A DNA stretch of 15,434 bases from Acidobacteriota bacterium (GTDB lineage: Bacteria; Acidobacteriota; Thermoanaerobaculia; Multivoradales; UBA5704): the NCBI GenBank assembly GCA_003223675.1, contig QHVW01000164.1:1-15434 (forward strand), in the 5' to 3' direction. Under the pieces are notes generated by a model. It saw only the letters and a program-made list of their open reading frames with translations, was not told where the DNA came from and did no database searches. Positions 7,468-14,579 of this stretch are shown piece by piece. The position numbers and the translations under genes were made by a program. How positions within the stretch are numbered: the stretch's first letter is position 1; each line of letters begins with the position of its first letter.

Positions 7468-8774
7468 CAGATCCTCTCCCGCCGTTTGATGTCCAGATAG
7501 GCGTCGATCAGCCGCGGCGTCACCTGGGCCGGGGAGGCGTCGATGGGATAGATCCCCAGCCGGCGCAGGCGGCGCAGCACCACCTCGCGGTCGCGCAGGA
7601 GCCCGCCGGCCACCACGGCGCGATTGAGGTCCAGCAGCCCCGCGGGGGCGCCGTCCGCAGTGGCCGCGAGCCCGGGGTCCTGGAGCGCCACGAAGACGAC
7701 CACGTGCCGCCGCGACAGCCGGTCGAGGTTCTCCACCATCAGCTCGGCCGCGATGGTATCGACGAAATCGGTGAGCACCACGATCAGCGAGCGCCGCGAG
7801 AGCTTCTGGGCGATCGCGGTCAGGCCCAGGGTGAAGTTGGTCTCGCGGTCCGCGTAGTCCACCTGGGCGGCCATCTGGCTCAGCACGTCGAACCCGCGCA
7901 GCCCTCCCTTGGGCTCGACGAACAGCCCCGGGCGGGCGTCGAACGAGGCGAGCCCCACGCGGTCCCCGGCGCGCAGCGAGATGTAGGCGAGGAGCAGCGC
8001 CGCGTTGACCGCGTGATCCACCTTGGGGATGCCCGCCAGCGGCTCGCACATCAGGCGGCCGGTGTCGATGGCGATCAGGATCTGATGATTGCGCTCGGCG
8101 CGGAACTGGCGCGAGATCAGCTTGCGGTGCCGGGCCGAGGCTTTCCAGTCGACCGTGCGGTGGTCGTCCCCCGGCGTGTGCTCCTTGAGCGAATCGAGCT
8201 CGGAGCCGTCCCCCTTGTAGCGCTCGATCTTCAGGCCGCTGCGCAGCTCCGGATCGGTGAGCAGGCGCATCGCCACCGTCTTGACCGGACGGATGTTGGG
8301 CACCACCGGCGCCTGCCGCTTGAGGTCCACCGCCGCCACGGTCGCCATCAGCCCCAGCGGCCCGGGGGTGCGCACCCAGGCGCGCTCGACCACGATCCGC
8401 CCCCGCCGGAGGGGGACGAGCCGGAAGCGCAGCACGGCCGTCCCGCCGGAGACCCGCCCCCGCAGCGGCGGCTGCGGCACCAGCCGCTCCGAAAGGTCGA
8501 CCGCCACCGCCACCGGCGCCCGCCGGGAGGTGGGCACCCTCACGGTGAGCACGGCCTCCTCCTCCTCGCCGATATAGAGCGTGCCCGGCATCTCCACCGA
8601 GGCCGCGACCGTCTTGCGGCGCGGCGCCCACAGCATGTCCACCCCCAGCGCCAGCGCCAGCAATCCCAGGTACATCGGCCAGAACGGCCACAGCCGCTCG
8701 TGCACCGCCACCGGCAGGAGGGCGATCGGCAGGCCGAGGGCGGCGAGGAGGATGGCGCGGCGGGTGGGACGCAT
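7467..8774 (-). CDS. DUF58 protein with VWA-like domain
   Basis: 435 residues. Two hydrophobic segments at the N-terminus (about 8-24 and 31-50) anchor it in the membrane. A beta-rich region (55-165) follows, then the DUF58 signature around 188-230 (GDGSELDSLKEHTPGDDHR, VDWKASAR, FRAERN). This leads into a VWA-like fold with IAIDTGRLM (234-242) and LTDFVD (334-339). The MIDAS-type site reads D-T-G-R-L instead of D-x-S-x-S, so metal binding may be altered or lost, as in many DUF58 proteins. DUF58 proteins occur next to MoxR ATPases and are thought to act with them as chaperone or metal-insertion partners. It begins three bases after the MoxR stop, and its own stop overlaps the SpoIIM start, so it is translationally coupled on both sides. 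Confidence 0.9.
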   Translation of the reverse strand: MRPTRRAILLAALGLPIALLPVAVHERLWPFWPMYLGLLALALGVDMLWAPRRKTVAASVEMPGTLYIGEEEEAVLTVRVPTSRRAPVAVAVDLSERLVPQPPLRGRVSGGTAVLRFRLVPLRRGRIVVERAWVRTPGPLGLMATVAAVDLKRQAPVVPNIRPVKTVAMRLLTDPELRSGLKIERYKGDGSELDSLKEHTPGDDHRTVDWKASARHRKLISRQFRAERNHQILIAIDTGRLMCEPLAGIPKVDHAVNAALLLAYISLRAGDRVGLASFDARPGLFVEPKGGLRGFDVLSQMAAQVDYADRETNFTLGLTAIAQKLSRRSLIVVLTDFVDTIAAELMVENLDRLSRRHVVVFVALQDPGLAATADGAPAGLLDLNRAVVAGGLLRDREVVLRRLRRLGIYPIDASPAQVTPRLIDAYLDIKRRERI

Positions 8775-8777
8775 GGT

Positions 8778-9734
<957 letters not shown>

Positions 9735-9756
9735 TCGTCACTCTACCTCGCCGTTT

Positions 9757-9780
9757 TGTGTAGACTGAAATTTTATCATC
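9757..9780 (-). promoter_or_regulatory. AT-rich candidate promoter for the MoxR-DUF58-SpoIIM-RDD genes
   Basis: Read on the minus strand, this G+C-poor patch contains GATAAAAT, giving a TAAAAT -10-like box at 9775-9770, which matches five of six consensus bases. No convincing -35 box is visible at 16-18 bases upstream. It lies inside the inserted segment, so if active it would replace promoter access lost when the operon was split. Confidence 0.3.
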
Positions 9781-9828
9781 TTTCCACTCCTCCAGGCTCC
9801 TTCCCTGGGCACGACCGCGCCGGATGCT

Positions 9829-9850
9829 CGAGATCTGCTAGGATATCTCG
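9829..9850. promoter_or_regulatory. Inverted repeat with embedded -10-like box before the DUF2188 gene
   Basis: CGAGAT (9829-9834) and ATCTCG (9845-9850) form a 6-base inverted repeat separated by ten bases. Outer arms GATGC (9823-9827) and GCATC (9856-9860) extend the symmetry imperfectly. The centre holds TGCTAGGAT, an extended -10-like element (TG at 9836, TAGGAT at 9839-9844), 63 bases before the DUF2188 start. Dyad symmetry over a -10 box is a typical repressor-operator layout, but there is no clear -35 box and no regulator gene in the cassette. Confidence 0.35.
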
Positions 9851-9906
9851 GTAAAGCATCGGGTGGCGTTGAGAGGCGCTCTCGCTTCCCGATCTGAGGA
9901 GAACCC

Positions 9907-10140
9907 ATGGCCAAGACCTCACAGCACGTAGTTCCTCACCCCGATGGGGGATGGAGTGTTAAGAAGGGCGGCTCTACCCACGCCACCAGGCGATTCGATA
10001 CCCAGCGGGAAGCGATCAGCTACGGGCGCAAGGTCAGCAAGAACCAAGGCACCGAGCTCTACATCCATGGCCGCGACGGGATGGTCCGCAGCAAAGACTC
10101 CTTTGGGCATGATCCTCAACCGCCGAAAGAGGGGAAGTGA
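9907..10140 (+). CDS. DUF2188 family small protein
   Basis: 77 residues, the usual size for DUF2188. The pattern matches the family as I know it: HVVPHPDGGWSVKKGGS (7-23), an F-D-T-Q...A segment with YGRKVSKNQGTELYIHG (39-55), then GRDGMVRSKDSFG and a proline-rich, charged end. It is probably a small two-part beta-alpha fold and carries no signal peptide, so it should be cytoplasmic. The start is supported by GAGGAG at 9896-9901, five bases before the ATG. Its TGA (10138-10140) overlaps the GTG start of the next gene by four bases (GTGA), so the two products are made together. The biochemical role of DUF2188 is unknown to me; here it could bind, inhibit or activate its partner (inference). 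Confidence 0.85.
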   Translation: MAKTSQHVVPHPDGGWSVKKGGSTHATRRFDTQREAISYGRKVSKNQGTELYIHGRDGMVRSKDSFGHDPQPPKEGK

Positions 10141-10817
10141 GCGGCGCTGCGCTCGCTGGCGCAGTCGATGGCTATGAGTGGAACGTCTTCGTCAACTGCC
10201 CGTTCGATGACAAATACATAGACCTTCTTCGCCCGCTCCTGTTCACGATCGTCTATCTGGGTTACCGTCCTCGAATCGCCTCGGAGCGGTCCGATTCCGG
10301 AGAGAGCCGGCTCGACAAGATTTGCGAGCTGATCCGGCATTCCAAGCTCAGCATCCACGACCTCTCCCGTCTCCAAGCCGCGCGTGCTCGCGAGCTCTAC
10401 CGAATGAACATGCCGTTCGAGCTCGGCATCGATTATGGCTCCCGCCTCCATGGCCCCGACTTCATGCGAAACAAAAAGCACCTGATCCTGGAAAAAGAGC
10501 AGCATGACTTCAAAAGGGCTCTGTCCGACCTGTCCGGAGTCGACATCAAGAATCATGGTAATAAACCTGAGGAGATCGTCCGCTCCGTTCGCGACTGGTT
10601 TTACGAAACAGTAGGCCTTCGCAATGCGCCCTATCCAAAAATGATCTGGTTTCGATTCAGCGATTTCACGACGAGCCTTTTCGAGGCGAGGCTCGCGGAA
10701 GGCATCCCCGAGGACGATGTCCGCGAGGACATCGACAGGATGCCAGTCCCGGAATACTTGCGCTGTGTGGCGACCTGGGTGGCGAAGCATGAAGGGCGCA
10801 ATGTGAGCCCAGCCTGA
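10137..10817 (+). CDS. Putative TIR / nucleoside-deoxyribosyltransferase-like Rossmannoid protein
   Basis: 226 residues from GTG 10137, with AGAGGGGA at 10128-10135 before it. No other start precedes the conserved first strand: the next Met is residue 90. Visible order: strand WNVFVNCPFDDKY (15-27), helix, strand YRPRIASE (43-50), DSGESR loop (53-58), helix RLDKICELI (58-66), strand with SIHDLSR (72-78), a MNMPFELGIDYG helix (90-101) with Glu95, then a strand KKHLILEK (113-120). This order, with an acidic residue in a helix after the third strand, resembles TIR domains and nucleoside 2-deoxyribosyltransferases, which cleave NAD or nucleosides at a glutamate. The C-terminal half (120-226) is helical and unrecognised. 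I recall similar unannotated proteins but no name; the enzymatic role is inference. It is soluble, poorer in G+C than its neighbours, and coupled to DUF2188. Confidence 0.7.
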   Translation: MSGAALAGAVDGYEWNVFVNCPFDDKYIDLLRPLLFTIVYLGYRPRIASERSDSGESRLDKICELIRHSKLSIHDLSRLQAARARELYRMNMPFELGIDYGSRLHGPDFMRNKKHLILEKEQHDFKRALSDLSGVDIKNHGNKPEEIVRSVRDWFYETVGLRNAPYPKMIWFRFSDFTTSLFEARLAEGIPEDDVREDIDRMPVPEYLRCVATWVAKHEGRNVSPA

Positions 10818-10835
10818 GCCCGCGCTGCCGGGCTC
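10816..10835. terminator. Stem-loop at the convergent end of the cassette
   Basis: GAGCCCG (10816-10822) and CGGGCTC (10829-10835) form a 7-base-pair stem with a 6-base loop, overlapping the stop codon of the TIR/NDT-like gene. It faces the end of the DUF4350 gene 32 bases on. There is no T-tract, so it may be only a weak terminator or an RNA-stabilising hairpin. Confidence 0.4.
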
Positions 10836-10866
10836 CGAACCGAAGGAGGGACGCGCGGCTCCGCCG

Positions 10867-12162
10867 TCACGCTGCCGGTCCAGAGGCGCGGCCATTCGTC
10901 ATCTCCATTCGCCATTCATAGAGCCGGCGGGCGATCTTCGCCGCCGGCTCGCCGCCGCGCCTGCCGTCCGGAAGACGGTGGATGCTCCGCTCCAGCGCCG
11001 CGAGATCCCAGGTCAGCCCGTGCAGATGGGTGATCCGCTGGAGCCGGGCGAGCCGCTCGGCGTCCGCCAGGTCGGGCGGCAGGAAAAAGTGGGCGGCCAC
11101 GGCCCGCGTCACCTGCCGGAAGTAGAGAAACAGGCTGTCCCCGACGTGCCCGCCGTTCACCAGCAGCTTGGCCGTATTGTCGATCAGCACCTCTTTGCCC
11201 GCCCCCAGCGCCGGGGCCGCCGGCAGCGGCTTGCCGAACCTCCCCATGCCCGCCCAGAGCACCACGCCGAGCAGCACGAGCGACTGCAGCACCCCCAGCA
11301 CCATGGGGAATCGCAAGGATTCCGCCAGCAGGCCCGGCACCCGGCTGAAGCCGTGGATCGTCTCGTCGAAGACCATGCCGGTCGCCGCCAGGTCCTGGGT
11401 GAAAAACTGATAGATCCCCTGCGCGTTGTCCGCCCGGTCGAGCCCCTGATTGTTGAGCAGGTCCGGATCGGCGATCACGAACGTCCGCGGCTCCGGCGCT
11501 CCTGTGCGCCGGGCGATCAGATACCCCTCCGGGCACTGGATGACCGGCTCGAGACTGGCCGCCGGCTCCAGGAGCTGGGCCGATTCCGCGATGCTCAGCT
11601 CGGCCGTGGAGCCCTGCCATTGGGCCGTGCAGCGGAGCCGGCCGGCGCGCCGCAACTTGACGTCCCGGAGCTCGTCGTCCCCGAACGCCTTCAGGGCCAG
11701 CTCGACGCGCCCGGGGGTCATCAGGCTCACTTTGGAGAGCCATTCCGGCTTCTTCCTCTCCGGCGGGCCCGGGGACCACTTGGGGAGCACGATCACCAGC
11801 GCCGCGTGGCGGTCCCGGGCCTCCTCGCGCAACGCCTTGAGGCGGGCCGAGTCCCCGTAATCCGGCTCGGCCACCACCAGCGGCCGGCCGGGCCCCACGC
11901 CCCCCGCCGGCGCCTGGCGCGAGACCACGCCGAGCCCCATCGCGCGCAGGAACTCGACCAACGCATGATGCCCGACGGCGCTGTAGCTGAAGGTGTTGGC
12001 CTCAGGCGTGGGTCGGCTCGTCAGATCCCGGCCGTAGACGCTGAGCAGGACGGCGGCCACGAACGAGACCGCCACGCAGCCGATGACCCAGGCGAGCGTC
12101 CGGCGGGAGAACCCTCCTTCGATCTCGGGCGCCTCTACGACCGCGGATGTGGGCTCGCTCAT
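10867..12162 (-). CDS. DUF4350 membrane protein of the MoxR cluster
   Basis: 431 residues. A membrane anchor (22-42) is followed by an extracytoplasmic DUF4350 region (about 55-250): NTFSYSAVGHHALVEFLRAMG (56-76) starts it, with PLVVAEPDYG (94-103), VIVLPKW (123-129) and FVIADPDLLNNQGLDRADNA (228-247) later. A second membrane segment (about 286-305) returns the C-terminus (306-431) to the cytoplasm. That tail is helical and ends LYEWRMEMTNG plus a short run. DUF4350 domains resemble GATase/ThuA-like folds and are typical neighbours of MoxR, DUF58 and DUF4129, but no activity is established. The ATG overlaps the DUF4129 stop by four bases (ATGA, 12159-12162). Codons after TNG (10889-10867) lie on the cassette side of the direct repeat, so the present last seven residues may be foreign. 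Confidence 0.85.
   Translation of the reverse strand: MSEPTSAVVEAPEIEGGFSRRTLAWVIGCVAVSFVAAVLLSVYGRDLTSRPTPEANTFSYSAVGHHALVEFLRAMGLGVVSRQAPAGGVGPGRPLVVAEPDYGDSARLKALREEARDRHAALVIVLPKWSPGPPERKKPEWLSKVSLMTPGRVELALKAFGDDELRDVKLRRAGRLRCTAQWQGSTAELSIAESAQLLEPAASLEPVIQCPEGYLIARRTGAPEPRTFVIADPDLLNNQGLDRADNAQGIYQFFTQDLAATGMVFDETIHGFSRVPGLLAESLRFPMVLGVLQSLVLLGVVLWAGMGRFGKPLPAAPALGAGKEVLIDNTAKLLVNGGHVGDSLFLYFRQVTRAVAAHFFLPPDLADAERLARLQRITHLHGLTWDLAALERSIHRLPDGRRGGEPAAKIARRLYEWRMEMTNGRASGPAA
10890..10901 (+). repeat. Right copy of 12-base direct repeat flanking the inserted cassette
   Basis: GGCCATTCGTCA, identical to 9729-9740. It lies within the last codons of the DUF4350 gene (read as TGACGAATGGCC on the minus strand). 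A GGAG (10906-10903, minus strand) stands seven bases before the ATG contained in the repeat. That would be an ideal ribosome-binding site if MoxR once started here. Confidence 0.75.
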
Positions 12163-12899
12163 GCCGGCCTCCGGGTGAGCGCCTGGAAGCGGGCGAGATT
12201 CCGCTCGTAGTCCGCGGCCCCCACGGGCGCGCCGCCGAACAGCGACAGCTCGACCGTCCGCACCAGCTCGGAGAACGCCTCCCGCGCGTCGGGACCGAGC
12301 GGCAGCGTCCGCACCAGCTCGCGGCTCGTGCGCGACGGCTGGATGGCCGTCCGGGACCGCTCCGCGAAATGGCGGATGGCGGCCAGCAGCAGAGCGTGGA
12401 CCGCCTCGGCAAAGCGCCCCTCGGCGGCCAGCCGTGAGGCGTCGTCGAACGCCAGATTGAGCACGGGCGCGGCCGCCGCGGCGGTCGCCGCCTCCGGACC
12501 CACCTCCGCGACGCTCTTCCGGCGGCGGTCCACGACCTCGCGCAGAATCCAGCCCAGGATCAGCAGGGCCACGACCACGAAGAGGACGACGAAGACCACC
12601 TTGCCCAGGAAGGCCCCGGCCCCCATCGACGGGATGGACACGTCCCGAGCAGCGGGGCCCTCCTCGTCTCCTTCTCCAGGGCGCTCCGGAGGTGATTGGT
12701 GCTGGAGCTTCCCGGGCTCGGGCGCCTCCTCGTGCTGCGGCAGCGTGTGCTGGTATTTGGGATCGGCGAGCGCCGCCCGCGCCTTGGCCTGCGCCTCGTC
12801 CGGGCCCACGGCTGCCGCGGGCGCGGCCGCCAGGCCGGCGAGGAGCAGCGCCGCCAGCAGGCGCCGGCGCTCAGTCGAAGGCCGATGCGATCTGGTCAA
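12159..12899 (-). CDS. DUF4129 domain protein, single-pass membrane
   Basis: 246 residues if started at TTG 12899. No ATG or GTG gives a better signal peptide, which spans about 10-30 (RRRLLAALLLAG then AAPAAA). The segment LADPKYQHTLP (45-54) is typical of the extracytoplasmic part of DUF4129 proteins. A proline- and glutamate-rich linker (57-82) leads to a membrane helix (100-119). The cytoplasmic DUF4129 domain (about 150-240) contains GRFAEAVHALLLAAI, TSRELVRTLP, a LVRTVELSLFGG segment and ADYERNLARF. DUF4129 is often found with or fused to transglutaminase-like proteins; none is seen here. The TTG start implies a 29-base overlap with the upstream gene and a poor ribosome-binding site, so translation probably depends on coupling. 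The start is uncertain. Confidence 0.82.
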   Translation of the reverse strand: MTRSHRPSTERRRLLAALLLAGLAAAPAAAVGPDEAQAKARAALADPKYQHTLPQHEEAPEPGKLQHQSPPERPGEGDEEGPAARDVSIPSMGAGAFLGKVVFVVLFVVVALLILGWILREVVDRRRKSVAEVGPEAATAAAAAPVLNLAFDDASRLAAEGRFAEAVHALLLAAIRHFAERSRTAIQPSRTSRELVRTLPLGPDAREAFSELVRTVELSLFGGAPVGAADYERNLARFQALTRRPA

Positions 12900-13809
12900 C
12901 GTCGATCGATTCTCGGAGGCTGCGCAGCCGGTAATACAACACCGCTGAGCCCGTGGCCGAAAGGCCCACCGTGAACAGGCTCTGGACGCCGGACAGGATC
13001 AGCGACAGGGTCGGGTTCTTCAACGCCACGAGGGTCACCGCGAAGCCGGCCCCGAGTTGGAGCGCCCCAAGCACGAAGAGCACTCCGAAAACCTCCCCCC
13101 GCGACCCCTCGGTGAGGAAGGTGCTGCGGCTCAACGAATCGCTGATTCCAGTCCGCTCGGCGACCATCGCCGGCACCGCGACGGCCCAGCGGAGAGCGAG
13201 CAGGATCCCCGGGATGAGGCAGGCCACCAGGCCGAGGGCCACCAGGAAAGTCTGGACGATGGCGAGCCCCAGCACCGGTAGCACCGCCGACAGCCCCCGG
13301 CCCAGGCAGTCGCCGATCGTGGTGTCCTTCCCCCGGAGCTGCTGGAAGACTCCGTAGGTGATCGCCCCCGTCGCGATGTAGGGGCAGAGGACCGCGCTGA
13401 GCAGGAGCACGAGGGCGGAGATCACGGCCACCGGAGTGGCCGCCCCCGCCGGCATCGCGGCCACATATCCCCGCAGGATGTAGAGCGGGGCGAGAATGAC
13501 CGCAGTCAACAGCACGAACGGCAGCAGGTTCGAAAAGAAGATCGAGAACGTCTTTCCCAGCACGTCCCCGATGCTGAGCGTACCTTGCGGCGCCGCGAAG
13601 GTCCGGGGGCGGGCCATCGTGGCCGCCGCGGCGCTCCCCGGCGCCGGACCATTGTAGACGGTGCCGCTGCCGGGCGGCGGGCCGCCGTAGAGGGAGCCTC
13701 CCCCCGCCATCGCGGGAGCCGGATCGCCAAAGACCGTGCCCACAGCGCTCGCGGCCATGGGGGGCGGGGCCGGAGAAGGGCTCACCGGCGCCGCGGCCCC
13801 GCTGAGCAC
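12871..13809 (-). CDS. Polytopic membrane protein, GPDPase membrane-domain / YciC-like, with Pro-Gly-rich N-terminus
   Basis: 312 residues from GTG 13809, chosen because AAGGGA (13818-13813) lies just before it; ATG 13758 is an alternative with no ribosome-binding site. Residues 1-75 are rich in Pro, Gly and Ala and contain three related ten-residue units: TVFGDPAPAM, SLYGGPPPGS and TVYNGPAPGS. The rest has about six membrane segments: 92-112, 126-148, 176-196, 196-216, 238-262 and 268-292. The stretch from LIPGILLALRW (198-208) through VPAMVAERTG (212-221) and DSLSRSTFLTEG (224-235) is typical of the membrane domain of glycerophosphoryl diester phosphodiesterase-like and YciC/DUF975-type proteins. 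No catalytic phosphodiesterase domain is present, so the name reflects homology only. The gene heads the coupled minus-strand cluster. Function is unknown. Confidence 0.78.
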   Translation of the reverse strand: MLSGAAAPVSPSPAPPPMAASAVGTVFGDPAPAMAGGGSLYGGPPPGSGTVYNGPAPGSAAAATMARPRTFAAPQGTLSIGDVLGKTFSIFFSNLLPFVLLTAVILAPLYILRGYVAAMPAGAATPVAVISALVLLLSAVLCPYIATGAITYGVFQQLRGKDTTIGDCLGRGLSAVLPVLGLAIVQTFLVALGLVACLIPGILLALRWAVAVPAMVAERTGISDSLSRSTFLTEGSRGEVFGVLFVLGALQLGAGFAVTLVALKNPTLSLILSGVQSLFTVGLSATGSAVLYYRLRSLRESIDVDQIASAFD

Positions 13810-13948
13810 CGGTCCCTTATAGCGATGCCGGCGATCCCTCCTTCACGAGGAGTTGTCGCGCACCCCGTTTCCATTTCGCGGGGCTGCGCGGCGCTCCGTC
13901 CTGGGCGATGACTTGTGCCCCGGATCGTAGACCGGCGGGAGAGGGGCG
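13810..13948 (-). promoter_or_regulatory. Intergenic segment before the cluster, with candidate promoter
   Basis: 139 bases without a gene separate the MaoC stop from the start of the polytopic membrane protein. On the minus strand CTATAAG gives a TATAAG -10-like box (13821-13816), six bases before the GTG; it overlaps the AAGGGA ribosome-binding site. No -35 box is clear. It could promote the cluster independently of MaoC, but the box and the ribosome site cannot both be used by one transcript starting at the usual distance. Confidence 0.3.
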
Positions 13949-14473
13949 TCAATAATTCTCGTCCACCGGATGCTCGCGCGTGGGCAGGAGGAAGGTCCGC
14001 CGGCAGGTGAGGAAGAGGGTGCCGTCCGCCTTGAGCCCCCGGGTCGCGCAGGTGACCAGGCCGAGCGTGGGCCGGGAGCGGGAGAGCCGCTTCTCCAGGA
14101 ACTCGCTCTCCGCATACACCGTGTCCCCCACGAACACCGGCGCGAGCAGCCGGACCTCCTCCCAGCCGAGATTGGCGAAGGTGAGGGCGCTGGTCGAATT
14201 GACGCTCATGCCGGTGACGATCGACAGCGTGACCAGGCTGGAGACCAGCGGCCGCCCCCACTCCGTCTTCGCGGAGTAGGCCGCGTCGATGTGGATGGGA
14301 TTGAGGTTGAGCGCCAGCAGCGACTGCCAGAGGTTGTCCGCCTCGGTGATCGTGCGCCCCGGCCGGTGCTCGACGGTCTCCCCCACCGTCACGTCCTCGT
14401 AGTAGAGGCCGCGGACCTCGCGGAACCGGTTCTCGCCGATCCGCTTGTAGGCGCGGAGGTCTCCCAGGCTCAT
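13949..14473 (-). CDS. MaoC-like hot-dog-fold (R)-hydratase / dehydratase
   Basis: 174 residues, matching single-domain MaoC-type enzymes that add water to enoyl-CoA-type thioesters. The signature region is GRTITEADN (39-47), then NPIHIDAAYS (58-67) with His61, then a GRPLVSS segment (73-79). Classic (R)-hydratases read GDxNP-x-H, with Asp five residues before His; here that place is Asn56 (LNLNPIH). I recall a MaoC subfamily with N-x-NPIH, including mesaconyl/itaconyl-CoA hydratase-like proteins, which also has Asn there, so the substrate may be a dicarboxylic or branched acyl-CoA. There is no signal peptide, so it should be cytoplasmic. No Shine-Dalgarno is visible; TAGAAT stands six bases before the ATG. 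It is divergent from the SdiA-regulated-type gene and 139 bases upstream of the cluster, so its link to that cluster is uncertain. Confidence 0.85.
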   Translation of the reverse strand: MSLGDLRAYKRIGENRFREVRGLYYEDVTVGETVEHRPGRTITEADNLWQSLLALNLNPIHIDAAYSAKTEWGRPLVSSLVTLSIVTGMSVNSTSALTFANLGWEEVRLLAPVFVGDTVYAESEFLEKRLSRSRPTLGLVTCATRGLKADGTLFLTCRRTFLLPTREHPVDENY

Positions 14474-14579
14474 GCGCTCATTCTACAGGCACCCTCGCCG
14501 GGGTGCGATAACCGGCCGCCTCGTCCCACTCCCGGGGTGACGCCGCTGACGGCGAACCATCTCTCGAGGAGGCAGTCTC
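14474..14579. promoter_or_regulatory. Divergent intergenic region with hairpins and repeats
   Basis: 106 bases between two divergent genes. For MaoC (minus), TAGAAT at 14485-14480 is a five-of-six -10 box placed for a transcript starting at the ATG. Two hairpins are visible: GCACCC-TCGCCG-GGGTGC (14489-14506) and CGCCG-CTGA-CGGCG (14541-14554), the latter just before the ribosome site GAGGAGG (14566-14572) of the plus-strand gene. CCGGGGTG occurs twice in direct orientation (14498-14505 and 14532-14539), 34 bases apart. No confident promoter was found for the plus gene. Confidence 0.35.

Larger units (their letters stand above)
9741..10889. other. Inserted two-gene cassette splitting the DUF4350-MoxR operon
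   Basis: The segment lies between two identical 12-base direct repeats and carries two plus-strand genes, opposite to the surrounding cluster. Hand counts of four 60-base rows inside the genes gave 50, 58, 50 and 52% G+C; rows at 8461 and 11041 gave 80 and 77%. No transposase, integrase, tRNA or clear terminal inverted repeat is visible. The repeat unit plus insert is 1161 bases. The last 50 or so bases on the right are G+C-rich like the host, so the exact right edge rests on the repeat alone. That it is a horizontally acquired insertion is inference from orientation, composition and the repeats. Confidence 0.65.

Noticed and set aside
9791..9808. Small CCAGG/CCTGG inverted repeat upstream of MoxR
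   Set aside because: Only five base pairs in G+C-rich DNA, with no T-tract or promoter spacing to give it meaning.
9741..10889. Terminal inverted repeats or a transposase in the cassette
   Set aside because: Comparing the two ends inward from the repeats showed only a loose CTCT...ACC resemblance, and neither gene resembles a recombinase.
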